64,000 bases of DNA from Desmonostoc muscorum FACHB-395 (GCF_014698035.1 NZ_JACJSF010000040.1:1-64000), one strand, 5' to 3'. Positions 41,712 to 50,872 are shown, numbered from the stretch's first letter. Numbers and translations are program-made. Notes: a model not told the origin generated them from the sequence alone.

Positions 41712-42314
41712 TTAAAGGCAAAAATGAAAATTGTCAATGGTGAATTGACCATCAAAAGCACAGAAGGTAACGCTATAGATGTTATTCACATTTATAGATA
41801 ATAAGGTATTGGGGAAAATTGCTGAGTCTGAATTGGCAAGATTAGAGCCTGGTAGTGCAGTTTGACCGAGCAGTTGGCGATCGCGATCGTAAGCAGAAAG
41901 TACTAGCCGTTGAGAACTAGTGACAAAGGCACTAACCGAGTTAACCGGACGCAAGAAAGTAGCTTCTACAAATCCACTTTTGGGCGCTCCCATTAAAACT
42001 GTTAGCCCTGAATAGGTTGGAAATGCTGGATTTGATGGTTGTATTGCTAGAGAATTGTGAAAAATTACTCCCCAGCGTTCATACTGGCGCTCTACTGGTT
42101 CAAAACACTTCAAGTCTTCTAAGTCTAAAAATATACAAGTAGGTACACTAATTCTGGCAGCATCAATGGCTGACTCAACCTGATCCCTGCAAGCTGAAGC
42201 TTTAATTTCATTTTGTATATTAAACTTGTCAAGCGCAAATTCAGCGTCTTCAATCGTTGGTAGTTTATTTGATTGAAGAGTAGCCTGCTTTACCATGACA
42301 TCCCGCCTTACCAT
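41712..42314 (-). CDS. Hypothetical beta-sandwich-like protein
   Basis: This 200-aa protein lacks a signal peptide. Its second half (IFHNSLAIQPSNPAFPTYSG, GFVEATFLRPVNSVSAFV, YSVTFCAFDGQFTIDNFHF) is rich in beta strands. It resembles the jelly-roll domain seen in extracellular PEP-CTERM proteins, here without the C-terminal sorting helix. The first 60 residues are helical and unlike anything I recall. Either Met1 or Met7 (42296, with AAGG upstream) may be the start. It is divergent from the second alpha/beta hydrolase. Function unknown. Confidence 0.65.
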   Translation of the reverse strand: MVRRDVMVKQATLQSNKLPTIEDAEFALDKFNIQNEIKASACRDQVESAIDAARISVPTCIFLDLEDLKCFEPVERQYERWGVIFHNSLAIQPSNPAFPTYSGLTVLMGAPKSGFVEATFLRPVNSVSAFVTSSQRLVLSAYDRDRQLLGQTALPGSNLANSDSAIFPNTLLSINVNNIYSVTFCAFDGQFTIDNFHFCL

Positions 42315-42801
42315 TACTTAGATAATAATCAGATTAGTTATACATCAAAAGCAATTTATCTTACATATAGAAGTAGAATAAATAGCCTATTAAAATAAGC
42401 GTTTCAACTGTTTTTAACGCTCAAAATTATTTATTAGTTTTTTGATAGATTACCATAAAAACTTATGCTGGATTCAGACTTTAGTGATACTCGCTACCAT
42501 AAAAAACCTTGTAAGACAGTAATTTCAAGGTTAATTTCCTTTTTATTGTGGAAAAAAATCACCAAATCTTTACAAGTAATCCAGTAATTTTACATCTGCT
42601 TAATCTGACGGTGGTGAGAAGTCTTAGAGCAATTGATTCGCTGATAATAACAATGAGTGGAAGTTTGAACTAAACACGTAAGCATCCAGTGTAACTAAAA
42701 GACATGAGTACGCAAAGGCAGGATCAAAATCCTCTCTGCGTGTACCCGCATCACTACTTTCACTTCTGCCAACGAATGACTACAGTCAACAAAAAATACT
42801 T
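42315..42801. other. Divergent spacer, hypothetical / alpha-beta hydrolase
   Basis: 487 bp, AT-rich. No member of the repeat families, no RNA gene and no operator recognised; both promoters must lie here. Confidence 0.4.
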
Positions 42802-43698
42802 ATGTTTCAACCACAAGGATTTGACCAACGCTCTATAAATACCTCACTAGGTAGAATGGTGTATTATTCTGCTGATGGAGCGCCTTGGCAGAATAATGTA
42901 ACTGCTAGAGATGATCGGGAAACTTTAGTGTTCTTGCATGGCTTTGGTGGTGGATCTTCTGCTTATGAATGGTCGAAGGTTTATCCGGCTTTTGCCGCCG
43001 AATATCGGGTCATTGCACCCGATTTGATCGGTTGGGGTCGTTCTGAGCATCCGGCACGGAATTATAATATTGAGGATTATTTGACCACGATTCGGGAGTT
43101 TTTACAGCAGACTTGTACTGGCCCTGTAACTGCGATCGCTTCTTCTTTGACCGCAGCATTTACAATCCGAGTTGCAGCAGCTAATCCTGATTTATTCAAG
43201 GCTTTAATTCTCACCACCCCCGCAGGACTTTCCGACTTTGGCGAAGACTACTCACGTAGTTTTTTTGCTCAGTTAATCAGTGTTCCTGTTGTTGACCGTT
43301 TAATTTACAGCACAGGGGTAGCCACCAGTGGGGGTATTCGCAGTTTCTTAGAGCAACGGCAATTTGCTAAGTCTAATCGAGTGTACCAAGAAATTGTAGA
43401 TGCTTATTTGCAATCAGCCCAGCAGCCTAATGCTGAATATGCAGCACTATCCTTTGTCCGTGGCGATTTATGCTTTGATTTATCCCTTTACATTCAAGAA
43501 TTAACAACTCCCACCGCCATTATTTGGGGGCAAAAGTCAGAATTTACAGGGCCTTCAATTGGTCGCCGCCTTGCCGAAATTAATCCCCAAGCAATCCAGT
43601 TTTTTCAAGAGTTGGAAGATGTGGGGTTAACACCGCAGTTGGAATTGCCGGCAGTCACAATTGGGTTAATTCGCCAATTTTTACCTTTGCTTAATTAG
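42802..43698 (+). CDS. Alpha/beta-hydrolase-fold protein with incomplete triad
   Basis: This 298-aa alpha/beta-hydrolase fold has the oxyanion motif HGFGG at 46-50 and PDLIGWGRSEHP at 73-84. The nucleophile elbow reads AIASSLTAA, with Ser115 but neither flanking Gly of GxSxG. In the place where hydrolases have GHxPxxExP, this protein has VGLTPQLELP: the catalytic His is replaced by Leu. The acid could be in AIIWGQKSEFTG, where Asp is also absent. It may therefore be non-hydrolytic (a binding protein, or a lyase-like enzyme) or use other residues. Cytoplasmic; no partner adjacent. Confidence 0.8.
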   Translation: MFQPQGFDQRSINTSLGRMVYYSADGAPWQNNVTARDDRETLVFLHGFGGGSSAYEWSKVYPAFAAEYRVIAPDLIGWGRSEHPARNYNIEDYLTTIREFLQQTCTGPVTAIASSLTAAFTIRVAAANPDLFKALILTTPAGLSDFGEDYSRSFFAQLISVPVVDRLIYSTGVATSGGIRSFLEQRQFAKSNRVYQEIVDAYLQSAQQPNAEYAALSFVRGDLCFDLSLYIQELTTPTAIIWGQKSEFTGPSIGRRLAEINPQAIQFFQELEDVGLTPQLELPAVTIGLIRQFLPLLN

Positions 43699-44083
43699 TG
43701 GTTTTTCATTAGTCCTAGCCCTGTCGTCTGCGGATTTCGTTTGTGTAGTAGCCTTTGCGTCAGCGTGTCAGAGGCTCTATTCTATAAGGCTGTTGGTCAA
43801 TTCACGATGGGTTAAAATCACCAGCCCTAAAACCTTGGTGAGAGTGTTGCTTTCCCAGTTTGCAATACATTGCGGGCTAATAGCTAAAGTGTGTTGAAAC
43901 GCACTGAAATTAATTACATTAATTCGCCAACAGTCTTATTCTATTCGCTCAGTCTTTTACATCAACATGAAGGGTTCATTATAGTATTCAAAATCACGAT
44001 CCTATTCCACCTGAATTGATAAATTGCTAATTATATAAACAAAATAAGGTATAGCAAATTTATACCAGCAGGTAGATTATCTG
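43699..44083. other. 385-bp spacer before the 644-aa gene
   Basis: Contains a few fragments of TTTGCGTCAGCGTGTCAG-type repeat DNA and then AT-rich sequence; no gene or RNA seen. AGGT lies ahead of the ATG at 44084. Confidence 0.4.
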
Positions 44084-46018
44084 ATGACTATTCCAGAGTC
44101 AATTAAAAAATTTATTACATGGATACAAGGTTTTGACCATCAGATTTTACAAAATGAAGATGATGTCAAAGAAAAGTTTATTTTACCAATGCTTCATTAT
44201 CTCTGTTATCCAGAGAAATGTCGTCGTGAATACCCTTTGACAACATCTAAATCAGGAAATTATCACATAAATACTGGAATTTTTCAGGTTTATTATCCAA
44301 CAGATGATATTAATCAACAAAATATAAATAACTCACTTATTGTTATTAAGATAATAGCACCAGATGAAACTAAATTAAATGACGTTGTTCAACAAACTAA
44401 AATTTATAGAGATCGGTTTAATGCACTGTTTTTTATAATTACTAACGGATATGAAATAAAGGTTTTTAAACGCTCGCATTACTATCAAGAAGAATCGGTT
44501 TTTGATCTAAATATAGATATACTAAAAAATAAATATATTGCCTCAGACTTTTATAAAAAACTAAACTTTGAATTAGTTAAGAATATCGACAAAACAACAA
44601 GCAGTTTATTAAATACTAAATATAAATTAATAGATAGATTTTTAAGACAACATCCAGATTTACAGGATATTTTGGAAAAATGTGATTTTGAGCCTTCCAC
44701 TAAAAGGGAAGGCTATCGCTTAGTTGTTGTGAAAAAGAAAGTAGCGATCGCATATAATTTACCCAAAGCGTTTGGAGAGGGTAATTGTGAAATAGAGTTC
44801 AGTAGCATCATTTTAAGAGGTCTAAAAATTTACTTAAATCATCAAGATATTTTAGGTCAATTAATGACTGGATTACACACCCAGCCAGAATGGGGATGTC
44901 GTCGGTTTTTTAAACAGTTAGATAAAAATGCTTTTGAGGTTTATTTAGGTCAAACAACTCTAATTTTATCAGATATAGAAGCAGCAGACTTATGTTTATG
45001 TATTGATGGAGTTTGTCAAGAATATAAAGATTTACTAATTCAATTTGAAAACATTTTAGAAACATGGGATTTTAAATTTGTAAACTTTTCAGGAAATAGA
45101 GGTTTTATCCTATTTTCTGTAAGACAAGAATTATGGAATCTAATGCAGCAGTTCGCTAATGAGTTTGATTATATCAAAGGTAAATCAGAATGGCATTTGT
45201 TTCATACAAAAGGTATGTCAATTCGAGTGAGTAGAGGAATTCACGATCATACATTTATTTCCCACCAAACTGATATAAATTTATCTTCATTACCTAACAA
45301 TCATCAAGTTAACGTAATTTATGAACTAAATGATGTTAACTTACAATCTATTGATACAAATGAATGTAACTCATGGCAGCAAGATATTGGGTCTTGGGGA
45401 ACCTGGACAGCTAAATATACTAAACAGTGGTTATTAAAGAAATATATTCCAAAAGTTATTAACTATTACTCACAAAAGTCTCAAATATCTGAAGCTGAAT
45501 TTCTAGCAAAAATAACAAACTATACAAATAGTCGTGTGCTGATTCAAGAAATTGATAATATCCGAGATTTAGCACCTTATCTTCACGACATCCAATCTTG
45601 GCTAAATATATATGTAGAAAATATTGCTTCCTCTCTGTTGAAACCATATTACCAAGCCTATGCAAATTTGGTACGTAACACTGATTCTTCTATAACAGGC
45701 ATAGACTATATTATAGGAAATTTGCGTAGGATCGAGTGGAAAAATACGCAAGAAGAAATTTATAACAATCGCACAGACTGGAAAAACTTGACTTTTAAAT
45801 ATGCTATTGATTGCTTGGATAAGCAAGTAGCAAGAATAAATAATTGTGAATACGAGAATAGTTTAAAAGCAGATTTAATAACTCGGATATTTATTTGGAT
45901 TATAGAAAATGGGAAAATATCTTTTTCGCAAGCTCAATTAAATGCTGCTAAACAGGCTTTGCTACCACTTTGGGAACAAAGTCGCTTTGAAATGCGTTAT
46001 GTTCATCCTAATCGATAA
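44084..46018 (+). CDS. Large hypothetical protein with decayed HsdR-N-like domain
   Basis: This 644-aa protein is coded by DNA clearly more AT-rich than its neighbours. The first ~170 residues align by eye with the N-terminal domain of type I restriction HsdR and related stand-alone proteins: ITWIQGFDHQILQNEDDVKE, FILPMLHYLCYP and RREYPL. Where active nucleases carry D...ExK, it reads NTGIFQVYY and IVIKIIAPDE, so the acidic and Lys residues are missing. Residues ~200-640 show no family that I recognise; one stretch (WGCRRFFKQLD...FEVYLGQTTLI) is beta-rich and the last third is helical. Uma2 and PD-(D/E)XK genes follow convergently. A defence role is possible but unproven. Confidence 0.7.
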   Translation: MTIPESIKKFITWIQGFDHQILQNEDDVKEKFILPMLHYLCYPEKCRREYPLTTSKSGNYHINTGIFQVYYPTDDINQQNINNSLIVIKIIAPDETKLNDVVQQTKIYRDRFNALFFIITNGYEIKVFKRSHYYQEESVFDLNIDILKNKYIASDFYKKLNFELVKNIDKTTSSLLNTKYKLIDRFLRQHPDLQDILEKCDFEPSTKREGYRLVVVKKKVAIAYNLPKAFGEGNCEIEFSSIILRGLKIYLNHQDILGQLMTGLHTQPEWGCRRFFKQLDKNAFEVYLGQTTLILSDIEAADLCLCIDGVCQEYKDLLIQFENILETWDFKFVNFSGNRGFILFSVRQELWNLMQQFANEFDYIKGKSEWHLFHTKGMSIRVSRGIHDHTFISHQTDINLSSLPNNHQVNVIYELNDVNLQSIDTNECNSWQQDIGSWGTWTAKYTKQWLLKKYIPKVINYYSQKSQISEAEFLAKITNYTNSRVLIQEIDNIRDLAPYLHDIQSWLNIYVENIASSLLKPYYQAYANLVRNTDSSITGIDYIIGNLRRIEWKNTQEEIYNNRTDWKNLTFKYAIDCLDKQVARINNCEYENSLKADLITRIFIWIIENGKISFSQAQLNAAKQALLPLWEQSRFEMRYVHPNR

Positions 46019-46020
46019 AG

Positions 46021-46608
46021 CTACATAATTTGCTGTAAATTCAACACAAATCCGGGTAGGATATTTTCTCCTGATAAACTAGCAGGATTGTCTAACATCT
46101 CTACATCTTTACCTGGACGATAAATTTCTACTCGCTTGTTTTTCCGGTCAATTAACCAGCCTAATTGAGTGCCATTTTCAATATATTCTTGCATTTTCTC
46201 CTGTAAGTCTTTCAACGAATCAGTACGAGAACGCAACTCTACTACAAAATCAGGACAAATTGGGGCAAATTTTTCTTGTTGTTCTAGGGTTAAAGTATTC
46301 CACCGCTCAATTTTTACCCAAGAAAGATCAGGAGAACGTTCTGAACCATTAGGTAAGGTGAAACCAGTTGAAGAGTCAAAACCTTTGCCTAATTTAGTCT
46401 GTTTATTCCAGATTCCTAATTCAACAACCATATCAAAATTACGGTTGCCAGTATCACTACCTGTAGGTGGCATAATTAATAATTCCCCTGATGCTGTACG
46501 CTCAAATCGATAATCGCGGTTTTTCTGACACATCTCGAAAAATTGATCATCAGTTAAGTCGATTTTCAACTTGAGTGTAGAAGGTAAAGTGGTTGTTGTG
46601 GCGTTCAT
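46021..46608 (-). CDS. Uma2 family (DUF820) endonuclease-like protein
   Basis: This 195-aa protein of the Uma2 group has a PD-(D/E)XK-like core, greatly expanded in cyanobacteria. Core motifs are visible: GSERSPDLSWVKIERW (the acidic Asp after a Pro), PDFVVELRSRTD (the E-x-R/K strand) and LGWLIDRKNKRVEIYRPG. The motif is E-L-R where an active site would have E-x-K, as is common in this family. The biochemical function is not established. The stop lies only 2 bp from the stop of the 644-aa gene, tail to tail. Confidence 0.88.
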   Translation of the reverse strand: MNATTTTLPSTLKLKIDLTDDQFFEMCQKNRDYRFERTASGELLIMPPTGSDTGNRNFDMVVELGIWNKQTKLGKGFDSSTGFTLPNGSERSPDLSWVKIERWNTLTLEQQEKFAPICPDFVVELRSRTDSLKDLQEKMQEYIENGTQLGWLIDRKNKRVEIYRPGKDVEMLDNPASLSGENILPGFVLNLQQIM

Positions 46609-46765
46609 AGGCTATTGTGAGCATCTTACTTTCTAGTTTAGTGCTGTGTAGGGTTATGTGGGGTGCGATCGCATCAACATAAGTTGGCTTAGTATATATG
46701 CAAAAGTGATAGTATAAAATCTTACTAATTTAGGCTGCTGTAGGAGCGATCGCTAAAGTTTATCT

Positions 46766-47974
46766 TCAAGGTTCAGGATGAACGGAGATATCTTTACAGA
46801 TTATCTCATCTATATTTGTATTAATTATATTCTCGATAATTACAAAGTCATTTTTAATAAAGTGCAGCCAAAATTCCTGTACCTTATTCATTAATTCCTC
46901 AAGATCAGCATCTTCATAATCTTTAGGCTTAAGAATAGTTTTTGTATAAATAGTTGTCCATTGAGGTGTTAAAGCTTTCTTCTTAAAAAGAGGTATATTT
47001 TTTTGGGATATTTTATATATTTTTTCGCGTATGGATTTATCGTCATTAGGACAAATTAGCATTCTTATTATTAACCCTTGAGGATAATTTTCAAATTGCA
47101 AATGCAGATTTAATTTATTGTCTTCCCATCTTTTAGGGATGATGCCTATGTATCCCTTACTCCAAAAATGTACAGTTATTTCTTTAGAGTCAGTCTCTCT
47201 AATTAGTAATTCGTGAATTTTTGTAGCAATTTCTGATTGTAAGTCTGGACGATGCTCAAAAATTAAATCCAGAGCTTGCTGATGCTTAGTGTAGATTTTA
47301 CGGCAGAGTTCGGCTACTTCTGAATCACTCACAATATGTCTCCTAATTAACGTAGAATAATGAGCCATTAAAGTGTAAACATCTGCACCAAGTGTAGATT
47401 TATAACTTATGCAAATACTATCAATTATTTCAGCCACTTTAGAGTAGCTATATATCCTCCAATTTTTCTGAGAAGGTGATAGTCCTTCTGGTGTTAAATA
47501 AATTAAAATGGCTTGACAGTCTTTATATTCTTGCTCAAGAATAGTTTGATATTTTCTTAATTGATCTATACTTTCTCCAGCGTCAACCTTATTTTCTATC
47601 GCACATACTAGTTTATTACGCGGAGAGTGTATGAGAATATCAATATTTTGCCACTCACGTCTAACATCAGCATCTGTAAAATCAGCTATATCTATATCAA
47701 CGGGACTAACTTTTGTATATTTTTCGTCTGTAGGCTCGTACTCTTCTAACAGCACTCGTTTAAGAAATCGCTTGAGGAAAATATCATCAAGCCTATGGTT
47801 TTCAGATGGATTTAACAGAAATGCTAAAAAATTTGAATGACGTAATTCTTGACGTACTACACCAATCGCTTCAAAAATATTAAACTGAGCGAGTTTTGAT
47901 TCCAGCTTTTCTAAGTCTTCATTCTCAACAATCAAACTTTCTAGCAATGCTCGTTCTGTTGCAGGGGTTGTCAT
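46766..47974 (-). CDS. PD-(D/E)XK nuclease superfamily protein (PDDEXK_4-like)
   Basis: This 402-aa protein has a nuclease core in its first half. REWQNIDILIHSPRNK supplies the catalytic Asp and LVCAIENKVDAGESIDQLRKY the E-x-K, followed by the helix QTILEQEYKDCQAILIYLTP. The start FNIFEAIGVVRQELRHSNFLAFLLNP is characteristic of the PDDEXK_4 group, found in phage-defence and unknown loci. The C-terminal half (250-400) has no recognised domain. Unlike its 644-aa neighbour, the active site looks intact. The ATG at 47974 is used; AGGA lies ~13 nt upstream. The gene is AT-rich and is transcribed toward the Uma2 gene. Confidence 0.82.
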   Translation of the reverse strand: MTTPATERALLESLIVENEDLEKLESKLAQFNIFEAIGVVRQELRHSNFLAFLLNPSENHRLDDIFLKRFLKRVLLEEYEPTDEKYTKVSPVDIDIADFTDADVRREWQNIDILIHSPRNKLVCAIENKVDAGESIDQLRKYQTILEQEYKDCQAILIYLTPEGLSPSQKNWRIYSYSKVAEIIDSICISYKSTLGADVYTLMAHYSTLIRRHIVSDSEVAELCRKIYTKHQQALDLIFEHRPDLQSEIATKIHELLIRETDSKEITVHFWSKGYIGIIPKRWEDNKLNLHLQFENYPQGLIIRMLICPNDDKSIREKIYKISQKNIPLFKKKALTPQWTTIYTKTILKPKDYEDADLEELMNKVQEFWLHFIKNDFVIIENIINTNIDEIICKDISVHPEP

Positions 47975-48115
47975 TACTAATGAATTTTTCCTGGGACAAC
48001 AGTTGTATTGTTCCCATAAATTCAGCAATAATTACTCTTGTAGGAGAAAATAAGACAGAAACAAGGATTTTCGCAAGAGCAGAATTTTAAATTTTTAATT
48101 AGACGACAGCAACAC

Positions 48116-48760
48116 TTAACCCGCTTCAATTAAGCTTCGTTCAGGTAGCGTGACTCCGTTAAATAAGCAGTGGTGTAGATTGACCCCAGTCAGGTCTACT
48201 TCAGTTAAATCAATGTCAATTAAATCCGTTTTACACAAAATAGCTTTGGTGAGACTGGCATGACTCAGGTCTGTGTTGCTCAACTTTGTGCCAGTCAGGT
48301 TTGCACCACTGAGATTTGCTCCAGCCAAGTTGACACCACTGAGGTTAGCATAGCGCAAGTCTGCTCCAGCCAAGTTTGCATTACTGAGGTCAGCATCATG
48401 CAAGTCTGCTAAACGCAGGTCTGCTTTTATAAGGGAAGCCTTATGCAAGTCCACCTTCCTAAGAGTTGCCCGAATCAGATTAGCAGTCTTGAGGTTTGCT
48501 AAAATCAGATTTGAGCCACTTAAATCGGTTCTCCATAAGGTCGCCGCAGTCAAATTTGTTTCAATTAAGTTTGCTCCGCGCAGGTTAGTCTGTGATAAAG
48601 TCGCGTTAGCCAAGTTAGATCGATTCAAGTTGATTCCAGCTAAACACACCTCGCTGAGGTTAACTAAGTGCAGGCTTACTTGAGTGAAATTTCTCTCTCC
48701 TGCACAATAGCGTTTGAGAAGTTCATTAGCATCCATACAGCCTGCCTTCCAAATGTCCAT
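48116..48760 (-). CDS. Pentapeptide-repeat protein (cytoplasmic)
   Basis: This 214-aa protein consists almost entirely of about 34 A(D/N)LxX pentapeptides (residues 30-205) forming a right-handed quadrilateral beta-helix. The N-terminus MDANELLKRYCAGERNF is a common cap in cyanobacterial members. There is no export signal, so it is cytoplasmic, in contrast to the lumenal one at 11532. Similar proteins (Qnr/MfpA) mimic DNA, but the sequence alone cannot show that. Start: ATG 48760 with CAGGTG upstream; Met8 is also possible. Confidence 0.88.
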   Translation of the reverse strand: MDIWKAGCMDANELLKRYCAGERNFTQVSLHLVNLSEVCLAGINLNRSNLANATLSQTNLRGANLIETNLTAATLWRTDLSGSNLILANLKTANLIRATLRKVDLHKASLIKADLRLADLHDADLSNANLAGADLRYANLSGVNLAGANLSGANLTGTKLSNTDLSHASLTKAILCKTDLIDIDLTEVDLTGVNLHHCLFNGVTLPERSLIEAG

Positions 48761-48901
48761 TTTTCACCTGAAAATTACAGTATCTAATCAATAATTGCTG
48801 AAAATACTTCTTATTAAGAGGCTTTTAAAACTTCGTACCAAGATTAAAATTATTTAACAATCTTTTACAATATTGCCGATGAGACTGGTTGCTTTCCAAT
48901 A

Positions 48902-48948
48902 CTTAAGCGTGGTGAGGTGGCTTGCTCTTTCGCTCATCCACGCTTAAG
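48902..48948 (-). terminator. Inverted repeat downstream of ocp
   Basis: CTTAAGCGTGG (48902-48912) and CCACGCTTAAG (48938-48948) form an 11-bp stem 19 bp beyond the ocp stop. No U-tract follows, so termination is likely but not certain. Confidence 0.5.
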
Positions 48949-48966
48949 CAGAGACTAATCTAGCTT

Positions 48967-49929
48967 TTACTTACGTACTAGGTTCAGCAGTTCTTTAGGA
49001 GAAGCAAGCAAGTCAATCGCTACGAAGAAAATTTTGCCTTGAGGATCGAGCAAAAACCGCCATGCAATATTCATACCCACACTTGCACCGAACCAAGGGG
49101 TTTGGACTTTGCCGGTGACTTTAACTTGGGTATAGCCATCTTCTACTGGCTCGGATATACCACGCTCTGGTATCATTTTTAATCCCTGGCATTCTTCACG
49201 CATATAAGCGCGGATTGCATCTTGACCAATAATCGGTCTTTCAAAGGGAGGTTGCAAACCACCTTCAGAGGTAAACAGAGCAACAGCAGCATCAAAGTCA
49301 TTGGCATTCATGTTGTTGATATAGCCAAGCACTGTAGGGTTGTTGATACCCTCAATGGTGACTTTAGTTCGAAATGCTGGTGCTGTGGGTGGAGCAACAG
49401 GTTCTGAGACTTTTTTGTAACTACCGGGAGCGTTCGGGTCAAATCCCATGCTCACTACGGTATTGCGGAGAATTGTGATTTGTTGACCTGAATCAGCATT
49501 TCTGATTGCTTCTAACACATCAGCAGCCTTGGGAGAAAGCTTGTAGCCTTCTGGAATAGGAGCAACGATTCCCTGAGCCATCCATTCTCCTAACTGATAC
49601 CAAAAGCCCAACTTGATGTTTACAGTAAAGGATGCATAAGAACGGCAGAGGGGAGTGTCAGCACGGTTAGCTAAATCATACATGACTCGTGTTTGAGCCT
49701 CGAAAGGCATCTGCTTAATTTGTTCAAGTAAGCCTTGTGCGAGTACCATGTTAGCTGCTCCAGGAGCGGCAACCGTAATACTTCTACCCATCTCGGTATA
49801 AGCAAACCATAGTAATGCTAGTTGATCTTCAGCATTGAGTTGAGAGAATGATTCGACAACAGTTGGAACAACGTCAGCAACTAGCGTGCCGGGAAAAATA
49901 CTTTGAGCCGACTTGATGGTAAAAGACAT
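48967..49929 (-). CDS. ocp: Orange carotenoid protein (OCP)
   Basis: This 320-aa photoactive carotenoid protein absorbs blue light and then binds the phycobilisome core to dissipate energy as heat. All key residues are present: Tyr44 and Trp110 in the N-terminal tunnel, Arg155 (salt bridge and phycobilisome contact), then Tyr203, Glu246, Trp279 and Trp290. These last four equal Tyr201, Glu244, Trp277 and Trp288 of Synechocystis OCP with a two-residue longer linker, so it is probably OCP1 type. AGGGAAC precedes the ATG. The gene for the fluorescence recovery protein, often a neighbour, is not in view. Divergent from an HLIP gene across 730 bp. Confidence 0.95.
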   Translation of the reverse strand: MSFTIKSAQSIFPGTLVADVVPTVVESFSQLNAEDQLALLWFAYTEMGRSITVAAPGAANMVLAQGLLEQIKQMPFEAQTRVMYDLANRADTPLCRSYASFTVNIKLGFWYQLGEWMAQGIVAPIPEGYKLSPKAADVLEAIRNADSGQQITILRNTVVSMGFDPNAPGSYKKVSEPVAPPTAPAFRTKVTIEGINNPTVLGYINNMNANDFDAAVALFTSEGGLQPPFERPIIGQDAIRAYMREECQGLKMIPERGISEPVEDGYTQVKVTGKVQTPWFGASVGMNIAWRFLLDPQGKIFFVAIDLLASPKELLNLVRK

Positions 49930-50659
49930 AGCAGATGTTCCCTAAAAAAATTACAGTTCTATCGGATGTGAAAATTAAATGTGCAAAGACAGAGGGGAAA
50001 TGCGTTTAGCTGTTGATAAAGGTACTCAGCATTCTTTGTATAGGTGTAGCCCATCGTGGACATCGCTTTACCAAAGATATTGCGAGAGTAACTACATAGT
50101 TATTTAGAAAACTATGGTTAGTAGTGATTTAACGCATTTATCTTGCTTTTGTATCTTTATGTAAAGAAACATAACAATTCCGTTACAAATAAGCAATACT
50201 TCCTCAGCTATAAAATGATAATTTTTGTTTATGTAAATGATAAGTTTTACTGAAGTTACATTAAAGGCAATTAATGCTTTTGTGTGTATTCATTCACAAG
50301 AGCATAGGCGTAGCCCGTCGTAGATATCACACGTCTCTAGACTTATCAAAGTTATGCAAACAATCTTTTACCAAACCTATTGTGCTGTCGTACACATCTT
50401 TTATCTTTTGGCATGAATCCAAAAGACCTCAATACTGCTCGGTTAACCATTTTTAACTCGGCATTGGGTTTGGGGAAAAGGTTAAAGGGTAAAGGTTAAA
50501 GGTTTTTTCTTTCCCCTTTCCCCTTAACCAACAAGTATTGCAAAAGACCCGACCTGCTTAGTGCGGTTCTTACTACCTTTTTTATTGTGTCAAGTACTTG
50601 CAAAAAATATTTACAATAAGTTACATTCATTCACAGAAGACAACAATAAAAAGTAAAAG
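49930..50659. promoter_or_regulatory. 730-bp divergent control region between ocp and the HLIP gene
   Basis: AT-rich region with both promoters. It contains GTAGCCCATCGTGGACATCGC (50046) and GTAGCCCGTCGTAGATATC (50309) dispersed repeats, a single GTTACATT half-site (50255-50262) and the full HLR1 site near the HLIP start. A forward ORF at 50274-50456 is made largely of repeat DNA and is not counted as a gene. Confidence 0.6.
50610..50627 (+). promoter_or_regulatory. HLR1 site (RpaB-binding) upstream of the HLIP gene
   Basis: TTTACAATAAGTTACATT fits the known HLR1 consensus (G/T)TTACA(T/A)(T/A)NN(G/T)TTACA(T/A)(T/A) at every position. It ends 32 bp before the ATG. This places it at or over the core promoter, the usual position for RpaB repression that is relieved in high light. 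Confidence 0.8.
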
Positions 50660-50872
50660 ATGACAAATAAAGGCTTTACTATTAACGAACGCGGTCAACT
50701 CAACAGATTTTCGATTGAACCCAAAATTTATGTTGATGAAACCCCACGGACAGGCTTCACCGAATATGCCGAAAAACTCAATGGTCGTTTGGCAATGATT
50801 GGTTTTATCTCACTCATCGCGTTGGAAGTTTTCACCGGACACGGTTTGATTGGATGGCTAACTAGTTTTTAG
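50660..50872 (+). CDS. High-light-inducible protein (HLIP/SCP, one-helix CAB-like)
   Basis: This 70-aa thylakoid protein has the chlorophyll-binding helix: EKLNGRLAMIGFISLIALEV, the ExxNGRxAM motif of HLIPs, then GHGLIGWL. The N-terminal 35 residues are polar and stroma-facing. HLIPs bind chlorophyll and carotenoid next to photosystem assembly intermediates and dissipate excess energy. A perfect HLR1 site stands directly upstream. It is 64 bp ahead of a second small membrane gene, and the pair probably forms an operon, opposite ocp. Confidence 0.93.
   Translation: MTNKGFTINERGQLNRFSIEPKIYVDETPRTGFTEYAEKLNGRLAMIGFISLIALEVFTGHGLIGWLTSF

Noticed and set aside
50274..50456. 60-aa forward ORF between ocp and the HLIP gene
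   Set aside because: Contains the GTAGCCCGTCGTAGATATC repeat; no ribosome site, no family.
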